From Arthrobacter wenxiniae (GTDB taxonomy: Bacteria; Actinomycetota; Actinomycetes; Actinomycetales; Micrococcaceae): a DNA stretch of 64,000 nt. The DNA lies in contig NZ_JAAMFM010000011.1 of assembly GCF_013376105.1 (NCBI RefSeq), positions 1 to 64,000 of the forward strand, written 5' to 3'. Positions 1 through 7,018 of this stretch are shown here, piece after piece. Each line of letters begins with the position of its first letter. Position 1 is the stretch's first letter. The position numbers and the translations under genes were made by a program. The notes beneath the pieces are model-generated. The model made no database searches. It was not told the origin of the DNA and saw only the letters and a program-made list of their open reading frames with translations.

Positions 1-2
1 AA

Positions 3-33
3 AAGAGGGCCCCGGAACATCCGGGGCCCTCTT
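3..33 (-). terminator. Rho-independent terminator after the DUF7455 gene
   Basis: A perfect 13-bp stem (3-15 pairing with 21-33) closes a 5-base loop. Read on the minus strand it is followed by TTTT at the window edge. It lies just past the stop codon of the minus-strand gene ending at 48. The stem is symmetrical, so it may also stop transcripts entering from outside the window. Confidence 0.8.
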
Positions 34-47
34 GGTGAACGTTCAAG

Positions 48-272
48 CTAGTCGACGGAAACTGGTTCCTTGGCGTTCAGGCGCGCGGTCTCGTCGTGCC
101 ACTCCGAGGAGAGTGGCTTCAGGGAAGTCTCGACGGCGCGGGCGTGGTGTCCGCAAAAAAGCAGCTCGCCCCCGGAGGATTCCAGGACAACACGGACATA
201 GGCTTGTGCGCCACAACGGTCGCAACGGTCCATCGTGTCCAGCTCGCGGCTGGCAATGGCGGTGGTAGTCAT
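48..272 (-). CDS. DUF7455 family small zinc-ribbon-like protein
   Basis: This is a 74-residue protein with a CDRCGAQAY motif near the N-terminus and an FCGHH motif in the middle, which together look like a single zinc site. It matches the actinobacterial DUF7455 family, whose function is unknown to me. Two adjacent ATG codons follow an AAGGAGG ribosome site. The second (272) leaves about 5 bases of spacing against 2 for the first, so I chose it; a longer start at 308 lacks a ribosome site. It is divergent from parE, and a strong hairpin follows the stop codon. The family assignment is from recognition and no catalytic role can be read from the sequence. Confidence 0.85.
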   Translation of the reverse strand: MTTTAIASRELDTMDRCDRCGAQAYVRVVLESSGGELLFCGHHARAVETSLKPLSSEWHDETARLNAKEPVSVD

Positions 273-492
273 CATGGCCTCCTTCTCTAGTTCCTGTACT
301 TCATACAACCATCAATTGGGCACCGCGCATGCCAGCCACGGCGCACTTTCGCTTACCGCGTAGCGCCCGCCCCCGCGGCATGCCTGTCCGGAATGCCGAC
401 CGCCAAGCGTTAACCTTGAGTGGGCGCGCCTTCTTTTGAGGGCCCCGCATCGTCAGCCGAGCACCGTCACCGTCACAAGGAGCAAGCCAGCC

Positions 493-2604
493 GTGGCACG
501 AATGAATTCCGATTACAACGCCCGCCACCTCTCCGTGCTGGAGGGGCTGGAGGCGGTTCGGAAGCGCCCCGGCATGTACATCGGCTCCACCGACTCGCGC
601 GGCCTCATGCACTGCCTGTGGGAGATCATTGACAACTCCGTTGACGAGGCCCTCGCCGGCTTCGGGCAGAACATCAAGGTGGTCCTGCACAAGGACAACT
701 CCGTTGAGGTGCACGACGACGGCCGCGGCATCCCCGTGGACGTGGAACCCAAGACGGGCCTCACCGGCCTGGAGGTGGTGCTGACCAAGCTTCATGCCGG
801 CGGCAAGTTCGGCGGCACCTCCTACGCGGCTTCCGGCGGCCTCCACGGCGTGGGCGCCAGCGTGGTGAACGCCCTGTCCGCCCGCATGGACGCCCAGGTG
901 GACCGCGGCGGCAAGACGCACCAGATGAGCTTCCGGCGCGGCGAGCCCGGCCACTTCAACGACTCCGGCAAGTCCGTGGGCCCCGACGCCGTCTTCACGC
1001 CGTTCACCGACAAATCCAGCCTGGACGTGGTTGGCACCACGAAGCGCGGGGTCACGGGCACCCGCATCCGCTACTGGGCGGACCGGCAGATCTTCACCCC
1101 CGACGCGAAGTTCTCCTACGAGGAACTGGTCTCCCGCGCCCGCCAGACCTCCTTCCTGGTGCCCGGGCTGAAAATCACGGTCCGCGACGAACGGCGCGTG
1201 CCCGGCTCCCCAGGTGAGTTCGCACCCCACGAGGAGGTGTTCCACCACGACGGCGGCCTCTCCGAGTTTGTCGACTTCCTTTCGGTGGGCGGCTCCGTCA
1301 CCGACATCTGGCGCCTGCAGGGCCACGGCACGTTCACCGAGACCGTGCCGGTCCTCAACGCGTCCGGGCACCTGGAAAGCACGGCGGTGGAACGGGACTG
1401 CGAGGTGGACATCGCCCTGCGCTGGGGCGTGGGCTACGACACCACCATGCGCAGCTTTGTGAACATCATTGCCACGCCCAAGGGCGGGCGCCACCAGGAG
1501 GGCTTTGAACAGGCGCTCCTGAAGACTTTCCGCAAGGTGGTCGAGGCCAACGCGCGCAAGCTCAAGGCCGGCAATGACAAGATTGAAAAGGACGACGTCA
1601 TGGCGGGGATGACCGCCGTGCTCACCGTCCGCCTGGCCGAGCCGCAGTTCGAGGGCCAGACGAAGGAAATCCTGGGCACCCCCGCCGTCAAGGCCATTGT
1701 GGCCAAGGTGGTGGAAAAGGAACTGAAGGCCAAGCTGGAATCCACGGCCCGCGGCGAGAAGATCCAGGCCGCCACCCTGCTGGAAAAAGTGGTCTCGGAG
1801 ATGAAGTCGCGCATTTCGGCCCGCGTGCACAAGGAGACCCAGCGCCGCAAGAACGCGCTGGAGACCTCGTCGCTGCCCACCAAGCTGGCCGACTGCCGCA
1901 GCAATGACGTCAACAAGAGCGAACTGTTCATTGTGGAGGGCGACAGCGCCCTGGGCACGGCGAAGCTGGCCCGGTCCTCGGACTTCCAGGCGCTGCTGCC
2001 GATCCGCGGCAAGATCCTCAACGTCCAAAAGGCCTCCGTGGGCGACATGCTGGCCAACGCCGAATGCGCCGCCCTGATCCAGGTGGTGGGCGCCGGTTCC
2101 GGACGCAGCTTTGACCTGGGCGCCGCCCGCTACGGCAAGGTCATCCTCATGACCGACGCCGACGTCGACGGTGCCCACATCCGCACGCTGCTGCTGACCC
2201 TGTTCTTCCGCTACATGCGCCCCATGGTCGACGCCGGCAACGTCTATGCGGCCGTCCCGCCCCTGCACCGGGTGGAGATCGTCCACGCCGGCTCCAAGGC
2301 CAATGAGATGGTCTACACCTACTCCGAAAAGGAGCTGCACGGGCTGCTGGCCAAGTTGGAGAAGTCGGGAAAGGCCTACAAGAAGCCGATCCAGCGCTAC
2401 AAGGGCCTGGGCGAGATGGACGCGGAACAGCTGGCCGAGACCACCATGGACCCGCGCCACCGCATGCTGCGCCGGGTGACCAGCGCCGACGCCGACCGCG
2501 CCGAACACACCTTTGAGCTGCTCATGGGTGCCGAAGTGGCCCCCCGCAAGGAATTCATTGTGGCCGGCAGCGAACATCTGGATGCAGACCGCATCGACGC
2601 CTGA
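493..2604 (+). CDS. parE: DNA topoisomerase IV subunit B (ParE-type, type IIA ATPase subunit)
   Basis: This is the ATPase and TOPRIM subunit of a type IIA topoisomerase that would pair with the ParC-type subunit at 14.8-17.4 kb to decatenate chromosomes. The 703 residues begin with the GHKL ATPase region (RPGMYIGST, then DNSVDEA and GRGIPVD). The transducer domain follows, then TOPRIM with EGDSALG near residue 481 and DADVDGAH near 555, and the C-terminal QRYKGLGEM signature. I chose the GTG at 493 because AAGGAG sits about 10 bases upstream; ATG 502 is an alternative, and the open frame back to 436 lacks support. ParE rather than GyrB is chosen from the close match to actinobacterial ParE N-termini and the absence of dnaA/recF neighbours. 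Confidence 0.93.
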   Translation: MARMNSDYNARHLSVLEGLEAVRKRPGMYIGSTDSRGLMHCLWEIIDNSVDEALAGFGQNIKVVLHKDNSVEVHDDGRGIPVDVEPKTGLTGLEVVLTKLHAGGKFGGTSYAASGGLHGVGASVVNALSARMDAQVDRGGKTHQMSFRRGEPGHFNDSGKSVGPDAVFTPFTDKSSLDVVGTTKRGVTGTRIRYWADRQIFTPDAKFSYEELVSRARQTSFLVPGLKITVRDERRVPGSPGEFAPHEEVFHHDGGLSEFVDFLSVGGSVTDIWRLQGHGTFTETVPVLNASGHLESTAVERDCEVDIALRWGVGYDTTMRSFVNIIATPKGGRHQEGFEQALLKTFRKVVEANARKLKAGNDKIEKDDVMAGMTAVLTVRLAEPQFEGQTKEILGTPAVKAIVAKVVEKELKAKLESTARGEKIQAATLLEKVVSEMKSRISARVHKETQRRKNALETSSLPTKLADCRSNDVNKSELFIVEGDSALGTAKLARSSDFQALLPIRGKILNVQKASVGDMLANAECAALIQVVGAGSGRSFDLGAARYGKVILMTDADVDGAHIRTLLLTLFFRYMRPMVDAGNVYAAVPPLHRVEIVHAGSKANEMVYTYSEKELHGLLAKLEKSGKAYKKPIQRYKGLGEMDAEQLAETTMDPRHRMLRRVTSADADRAEHTFELLMGAEVAPRKEFIVAGSEHLDADRIDA

Positions 2605-2615
2605 CACCCGAGCAA

Positions 2616-2769
2616 CCCTCGGTTGCAATCGGGGCTGTATTCCCCATCGCTCCCGCGCAATCGGGGCTGTTTCCTTAAACGCCCGGTTGCAAACGGGCGA
2701 ACATCCACCAACCCTCCCTCACAAAACTGCGGGAGGGTTGGGTAGAAGTGCCCCGATTGCAACCGAGGG
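2616..2769. repeat. Intergenic element bounded by a perfect 19-bp inverted repeat
   Basis: Bases 2616-2634 are the exact reverse complement of 2751-2769. Inside lie a 14-bp direct copy of part of the arm (2625-2638 repeated at 2657-2670), a small hairpin around a further GTTGCAA core (2680-2699) and a strong terminator-like hairpin. It occupies nearly all of the gap between the convergent parE and M56 genes. The arrangement resembles a REP-type or terminator-derived repeat; no transposase is present. Confidence 0.75.
2708..2741. terminator. Probable bidirectional terminator between parE and the M56 gene
   Basis: A perfect 11-bp stem (2708-2718 with 2731-2741) encloses a 12-base loop between two convergent genes. 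No clear T-run follows on either strand, which is common for terminators in high-GC actinobacteria. Confidence 0.6.
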
Positions 2770-2781
2770 ATGGGGGGACTG

Positions 2782-3732
2782 TCAGGCGAGGATCCCCGGC
2801 ACCAGCAGCAGGGCCGTGGGCACTGCCAGCAGGAGAAGCGCCGCGGCGACCACCGCCGCCTGCGTTCCCGCACCCAGTGCCGGGGCCGGGGTGAGCAGCC
2901 TGCCCAGTCGCGCCGACGTCGTCGCGGGCGTGTCGATCTGCTCCGCCCCGCCGCCCACCAGCTCCGCGGCCGGCAGCCGTGCGGGGCCGCTGGCGACCAG
3001 GGCGATGGCCGCCACCAGGGTGGACTTTCCCACGGAACGCAAGGCCACGTCGTCGGCCATTATCTCAATGAGGGATGACACGGCGCGCTGCGCCAGGCGC
3101 GATGTCGGCAGCCACGGCAGGGCGGATCGCCAGGCCGCGAAGGCCCACAGCAGCAGGTGGTGGCGCTGGGCCAGGTGCGTCTGCTCGTGGAGCAGGACCG
3201 CGTGCAGTTCCTCGGGCGAGAGGAGCGTCATGAGCCCGTCGGAGAGCACCGTCACCGAGCGGGAGCCGCCGGGCAGGCAGTAGGCCACTGGCGCCTCATG
3301 GTTGATGACCAGGGTGTCCGGGCGGTCGCGTGAGGGGGAGCTGAGCAGGTTCAGCAGGTCCCGGTGGCGGCTGCGCTGGCGGTTGATGCGGAAATACGTC
3401 AGCCACAGGGTGAAGACCAGGTGGGCGGAGAGCAGGGCCGCGGCACTGAGGGCGAAGGCATGGACCGGCCCCAGCGTGTCCAGCGACTGTTGCCCCGAGA
3501 CCACGCGCAGCAGCCCGTGCAGGCCGGAGGAGAGGCTGCCGCCCAGCGGCACCAGGCCGTAGCAGAGCATGGCCCCGATCATCGACAGTCCGCCGGCCAG
3601 GGCAATGGCCTGCCAGAGCACCATGGCCGAGAACGGGGCCCGCGCAGGCCACCCGGCGCGCGAGAGGAGCACGGGAGCGGGCCAAGCCAAGGTGATTGCC
3701 AGGGCCGCGAGGAACCACGAGGTCCAGAACAT
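2782..3732 (-). CDS. M56 family membrane metallopeptidase (BlaR1/MecR1-like, no sensor domain)
   Basis: This 316-residue protein is a multi-spanning membrane protein with hydrophobic segments near residues 3-25, 35-62 and 92-113. A zinc-protease core follows, with HEQTH at 182-186 and a downstream Glu in the EIMADD stretch near 223. In BlaR1/MecR1 this domain cleaves the partner BlaI repressor after a signal; here the extracellular penicillin-binding sensor domain is absent, so the stimulus is unknown. It lies 38 bases downstream of the BlaI-type gene on the same strand and is surely co-transcribed with it. Divergence of the pair from cydA suggests that the signal concerns respiration or envelope state, which is inference. 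Confidence 0.9.
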   Translation of the reverse strand: MFWTSWFLAALAITLAWPAPVLLSRAGWPARAPFSAMVLWQAIALAGGLSMIGAMLCYGLVPLGGSLSSGLHGLLRVVSGQQSLDTLGPVHAFALSAAALLSAHLVFTLWLTYFRINRQRSRHRDLLNLLSSPSRDRPDTLVINHEAPVAYCLPGGSRSVTVLSDGLMTLLSPEELHAVLLHEQTHLAQRHHLLLWAFAAWRSALPWLPTSRLAQRAVSSLIEIMADDVALRSVGKSTLVAAIALVASGPARLPAAELVGGGAEQIDTPATTSARLGRLLTPAPALGAGTQAAVVAAALLLLAVPTALLLVPGILA

Positions 3733-3770
3733 GTCTTAAGGCTACCGCCTGCGCAACGGCAGGTGCGCGC

Positions 3771-4145
3771 TCAGTCGCGGCCCAGCAGCTTGCGCAGGGT
3801 TTCGGCCTCGCCTTCGCTGACCGTGCCGATGAACCGCGCCAGGACGGCCTCCCGGTCGGGTGCGGAGCCGAGCACCTCGAGCATGAGCTCGGCCGTGTGG
3901 TCGGCGCGGCTCGTCACGGCACGGTAGCGGTGCGGGCGGGTGGCGCGTTCACGCTCCACCAGACCCTTCTTCTCCAGCCGTGACAGCACGGTGAGGACGG
4001 TGGTCACGGCCAGCGGCCGCGAATCCGCCTCGGTCGCGGAGGGCCGCTGCGAGAGCAGGTCACGCAGCGTGTTGGCCGTGATGGCCTCGGGATGTTCCCA
4101 TAAAAGGTCCATCACAGCCCGTTCCAGGTCCCCAAGAGTTGCCAT
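3771..4145 (-). CDS. BlaI/MecI/CopY family transcriptional repressor
   Basis: This is a 124-residue winged-helix repressor. The N-terminal DNA-binding region has the family pattern LGDLERAVMDLLW followed by LTVLSRLEKKGLVER, and the C-terminal part is the dimerisation helix region that the M56 partner normally cleaves. The start at 4145 follows GAAGGA at good spacing; the longer open frame to 4175 would run through the promoter side. Two copies of TTCTAC-N5-GTAGAA lie between this gene and cydA and are the obvious binding sites. The likely role is repression of itself, the M56 gene and the cyd operon. Mycobacterial BlaI is known to control genes beyond beta-lactamase, including respiratory ones. 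Confidence 0.9.
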   Translation of the reverse strand: MATLGDLERAVMDLLWEHPEAITANTLRDLLSQRPSATEADSRPLAVTTVLTVLSRLEKKGLVERERATRPHRYRAVTSRADHTAELMLEVLGSAPDREAVLARFIGTVSEGEAETLRKLLGRD

Positions 4146-4202
4146 GCAAGATCCTTCTATTCGATTGCCCAACAAAGTGCTTCCGAGACCAATGTACAGC
4201 TT

Positions 4203-4232
4203 TTGACAGCAATGTTCTACGCGGGGTAGAAC
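4203..4232 (+). promoter_or_regulatory. Candidate cydA promoter (TTGACA / TAGAAC)
   Basis: A consensus -35 hexamer TTGACA at 4203-4208 is followed after 18 bases by TAGAAC (4227-4232), a fair -10. The -10 lies inside the right arm of the first palindrome, so an occupied operator would block polymerase. The position suits transcription of cydA, which starts at 4300. Confidence 0.45.
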
Positions 4233-4255
4233 TTAGAGTTCTACGAGTCGTAGAA
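4214..4255. promoter_or_regulatory. Two BlaI-type operator palindromes
   Basis: Two inverted repeats share the form TTCTAC-N5-GTAGAA. The first spans 4214-4232 (7-bp arms, 5-base spacer). The second spans 4239-4255 and is a perfect 8-1-8 palindrome. Their centres are 24 bp apart. They sit between the BlaI-type gene and cydA and overlap the candidate promoter. Known BlaI/MecI operators are similar short dyads built on TACA/TGTA, so these are the best candidates for its sites. Confidence 0.7.
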
Positions 4256-4299
4256 TTGGTTCCGCTGGCGCGGTGCAACTCTTGGATTGAGGGAAGTGA

Positions 4300-5886
4300 A
4301 TGGAAGCTCTGGACATTGCCCGGTGGCAGTTCGGGATCGTCACGGTCTACCACTTTTTGATGGTGCCCCTGACCATTGGGCTCGGGCTGCTCGTGGCTGT
4401 GCTGCAAACAGTGTGGCACCGTACCGGGCGGGAGGAGTACCTTCGCGCCACGAAGTTTTGGGGCAAGCTGTTCCTGATCAACTTCATCATGGGCGTGGCC
4501 ACCGGGATCGTCCAGGAGTTCCAGTTCGGCATGGCCTGGAGCCAGTACAGCCGCTTCGTTGGCGACGTGTTTGGCGCTCCGCTGGCCATGGAATCGCTGC
4601 TGGCATTCTTTGTTGAGTCCACGTTCCTGGGCCTGTGGATCTTTGGCTGGAAGAAGCTGCCGGCAAAAGTGCACCTGGCCTGCCTGTGGATTGCCGTCTG
4701 CGGTTCCGTCGTCTCGGCCTACTTCATCCTGGTGGCCAACTCCTGGATGCAGCACCCTGTCGGGGTGAAGATGGTGGACGGCTACCCGCACATGGTGGAC
4801 GCCTGGGCCGTCTTCACCAACAACACCGCCCTCGTGGCCTTCTTCCACACCATCACCGGCGCCCTGGCGGTGGCCGGCGCATTCCTGCTTGGCATTTCCT
4901 GGTACCACCTGTGGCGGCGCCGCCACGACGGCATTGACACCGTGGACGCCGCGGGCCGCGTCGTTGTCGGCGAATCGGACACCATCCCCGGCCGCAGCAA
5001 GCTTGACCACTCCGTCTGGATCAAGTCGCTGCGGATTGGCGCCGTGGTGGCCATGATCGCCTTTGCCGGATCCGCCGTGTCCGGCGACATGTCGGGCAAG
5101 CTCATGTTCGAGCAGCAGCCCATGAAGATGGCCGCCGCCGAGGCCGCCTGCCACGACGGCACCAGCTTCTCCGTCCTGTCCATCGGGGACCTCAGCAGCC
5201 GCGACTGCTCCAAGGTGGTCGCCGTCATGGAAATACCCGGCCTCCTCTCCTTCCTGGCGCACAACGACTTCACCACCGACATCAAGGGCGTCAACACCCT
5301 CGTGCCGGAGTACCAGGCCAAGTACGGCACCAACGTCCCGGACAACCCCATCTACGGCGACCGCGCCGGACAGCCCATCAACTACGTCCCCGTCATGCCC
5401 GTCACCTACTGGGGCTTCCGCATGATGATCGGCTTTGGCGGGCTGGCCGCACTGGCCTCGGCCGTGGCGCTCTTTGCCACGCGCAAGGGCACCGTGCCGC
5501 GTCCCAAGTGGATCATGCGGCTGGCGCTGCTGGGCATCCTGGCCCCCTTCGGTGCCAACGCCGCCGGCTGGATTTTCACCGAAATGGGCCGACAGCCGTT
5601 CGTCGTGGCACCGAATCCCTCCATGTCCGGCATCGACCAGGTGTTCATGTTCACCGCCGCCGCCGTCTCACCGGGCGTCTCCGCGGGGGAGATGATCTTC
5701 TCCCTGGCGGCTCTCGCCAGCGTGTACGCCGTCCTGCTGGTGGTCGAGGTGGCGCTGCTCGCCAAGTACATCCGCGGCGGTGTGCCCTCCGCCATGCCCG
5801 AGCTGGGGCACGCCCCCGGCGGGGAGGGCGACCGCGGCGACGCCCCGGACGGGGACGGCGACGATGTGCTCGCCTTTGCGTACTGA
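4300..5886 (+). CDS. cydA: Cytochrome bd quinol oxidase subunit I
   Basis: CydA carries the three haems and the quinol site of the high-affinity, non-proton-pumping terminal oxidase in the cytoplasmic membrane. The 528 residues begin with MEALDIARWQFG, and His18 in the YHFLMVP motif matches the first haem ligand. A second conserved His lies near 183 in AFFHTITGA. A Q-loop region follows, then the WGFRMMIG stretch that contains the Met ligand and the highly conserved GRQPF motif near 430. The C-terminal tail is a short Asp/Gly-rich extension. GAGGGA precedes the ATG. The gene leads cydB and the fused cydDC, an order that supplies both the oxidase and the transporter needed for its assembly. 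Confidence 0.97.
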   Translation: MEALDIARWQFGIVTVYHFLMVPLTIGLGLLVAVLQTVWHRTGREEYLRATKFWGKLFLINFIMGVATGIVQEFQFGMAWSQYSRFVGDVFGAPLAMESLLAFFVESTFLGLWIFGWKKLPAKVHLACLWIAVCGSVVSAYFILVANSWMQHPVGVKMVDGYPHMVDAWAVFTNNTALVAFFHTITGALAVAGAFLLGISWYHLWRRRHDGIDTVDAAGRVVVGESDTIPGRSKLDHSVWIKSLRIGAVVAMIAFAGSAVSGDMSGKLMFEQQPMKMAAAEAACHDGTSFSVLSIGDLSSRDCSKVVAVMEIPGLLSFLAHNDFTTDIKGVNTLVPEYQAKYGTNVPDNPIYGDRAGQPINYVPVMPVTYWGFRMMIGFGGLAALASAVALFATRKGTVPRPKWIMRLALLGILAPFGANAAGWIFTEMGRQPFVVAPNPSMSGIDQVFMFTAAAVSPGVSAGEMIFSLAALASVYAVLLVVEVALLAKYIRGGVPSAMPELGHAPGGEGDRGDAPDGDGDDVLAFAY

Positions 5887-5955
5887 CGCCCGCCGGCCTT
5901 GCGGCCGTTGATGCCCGCCGCCGAACCTATCCCGCCTGGACCTAAGGACTGAACG

Positions 5956-7017
5956 ATGGACTTCCTCCCCACCCTGTGGTTTATTCTCATTGCCGTGCTG
6001 TGGACCGGATACCTCTTCCTGGAGGGATTCGACCTTGGCGTGGGAATGCTCATGAAGGTCTTTGCCCGTGACGAAAAGGAGCGGCGCCTGCTGCTGAACA
6101 CCGTGGGCCCGGTCTGGGACGGCAACGAGGTCTGGCTGATCACGGCCGGCGGCGCCACGTTTGCGGCGTTTCCGTTCTGGTACGCCTCGCTGTTTTCCAG
6201 CCTGTACATCCCGCTGGTGTTCGTGCTGCTGGCGCTCATCTTCCGGGCCGTGGCCTTTGAATACCGTGGCAAGGTGCACCACGACACCTGGCGCCGCGTG
6301 TGGGACTGGGCCATCGGGATCGGCTCGCTGGTGGCCGCGTTCGGGATCGGCGCGATGCTGGCCCTGACCACCACGGGCCTGCCCCTGGATGCCAACGGCG
6401 ACCGCGTTGGCGGGCCATTCGCCTGGTTCACCTGGTATGCCGTGCTGGGCGGGATGGCGGTGGTGGCCTTCTGCCTCCTGCAGGCCGCCGCCTTCCTGGC
6501 CCTGAAGACCGACGGCGACGTCCGCCTCCGCGCCCGCCGCCTGGTCGGGCGCTGGCTGGCCGTGGCGTTGCTGCCGCTGGCCGTGTGGGCCATTGCCGTG
6601 GCAGTGTCCAACGGCAAGTGGTTCAGCTGGGTGCTGCTGGCCGTGGCCGTGGCTGCCGCGGCTGTGGCCTGGGCCGCCAACCTCAGGGGCCGCGAGGGCC
6701 TGAGCTTCTTGGCCCTCGGCGCATTCCTGCTGCTGGGCAGCTCCACAATCTTCAGCGGCGTGTTCCCCGTGGTGCTGCCTTCCACGCTCAACCCCGCCTG
6801 GAACCTTACGATCGCCAATGCGTCCTCGTCTCCCTACACGCTGGGCCTGATGTCCATCGTGGCCGCCGTGGGCGTGCCCCTTGTGCTGGCCTACCAGGCT
6901 TGGACCTACTGGATCTTCCGCAAGCGCATCAGCACCGCACACCTGCCCGAACCGCACGACTTCGCCCCCGCCGTCGGACGTGGGGACGCGGCGGCGGCCG
7001 CAGCGGGGGGCAGCTAG
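5956..7017 (+). CDS. cydB: Cytochrome bd quinol oxidase subunit II
   Basis: CydB is the partner membrane subunit of CydA and is needed to hold the haem b595/d site. The 353 residues show the family start (WFILIAVLWTGYLFLEGFD), the GPVWDGNEVWL motif near 50-60, and about eight to nine hydrophobic segments. The start ATG follows AAGGA. The 69-base gap from cydA is short and no terminator is visible, so the two should be co-transcribed. The stop codon at 7015-7017 is one base from the start of cydDC, indicating translational coupling. Confidence 0.97.
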   Translation: MDFLPTLWFILIAVLWTGYLFLEGFDLGVGMLMKVFARDEKERRLLLNTVGPVWDGNEVWLITAGGATFAAFPFWYASLFSSLYIPLVFVLLALIFRAVAFEYRGKVHHDTWRRVWDWAIGIGSLVAAFGIGAMLALTTTGLPLDANGDRVGGPFAWFTWYAVLGGMAVVAFCLLQAAAFLALKTDGDVRLRARRLVGRWLAVALLPLAVWAIAVAVSNGKWFSWVLLAVAVAAAAVAWAANLRGREGLSFLALGAFLLLGSSTIFSGVFPVVLPSTLNPAWNLTIANASSSPYTLGLMSIVAAVGVPLVLAYQAWTYWIFRKRISTAHLPEPHDFAPAVGRGDAAAAAAGGS

Positions 7018-7018
7018 C

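Noticed and set aside
301-2628. A 775-residue open frame antisense to parE, and other long antisense frames such as 18767-20959, 29030-31705, 31750-34212 and 38246-40006
   Set aside because: High GC suppresses stop codons in other frames. These translations are His/Gly/Gln-rich with no domain and lie opposite well-defined genes.
2616-2769. An insertion sequence between parE and the M56 gene
   Set aside because: There is an inverted repeat but no transposase and no target-site duplication, and the interior is only about 115 bases.
2782-4145. A beta-lactam resistance system (BlaR1-BlaI)
   Set aside because: The M56 protein lacks the penicillin-binding sensor domain and no beta-lactamase gene is near; the operators face cydA.
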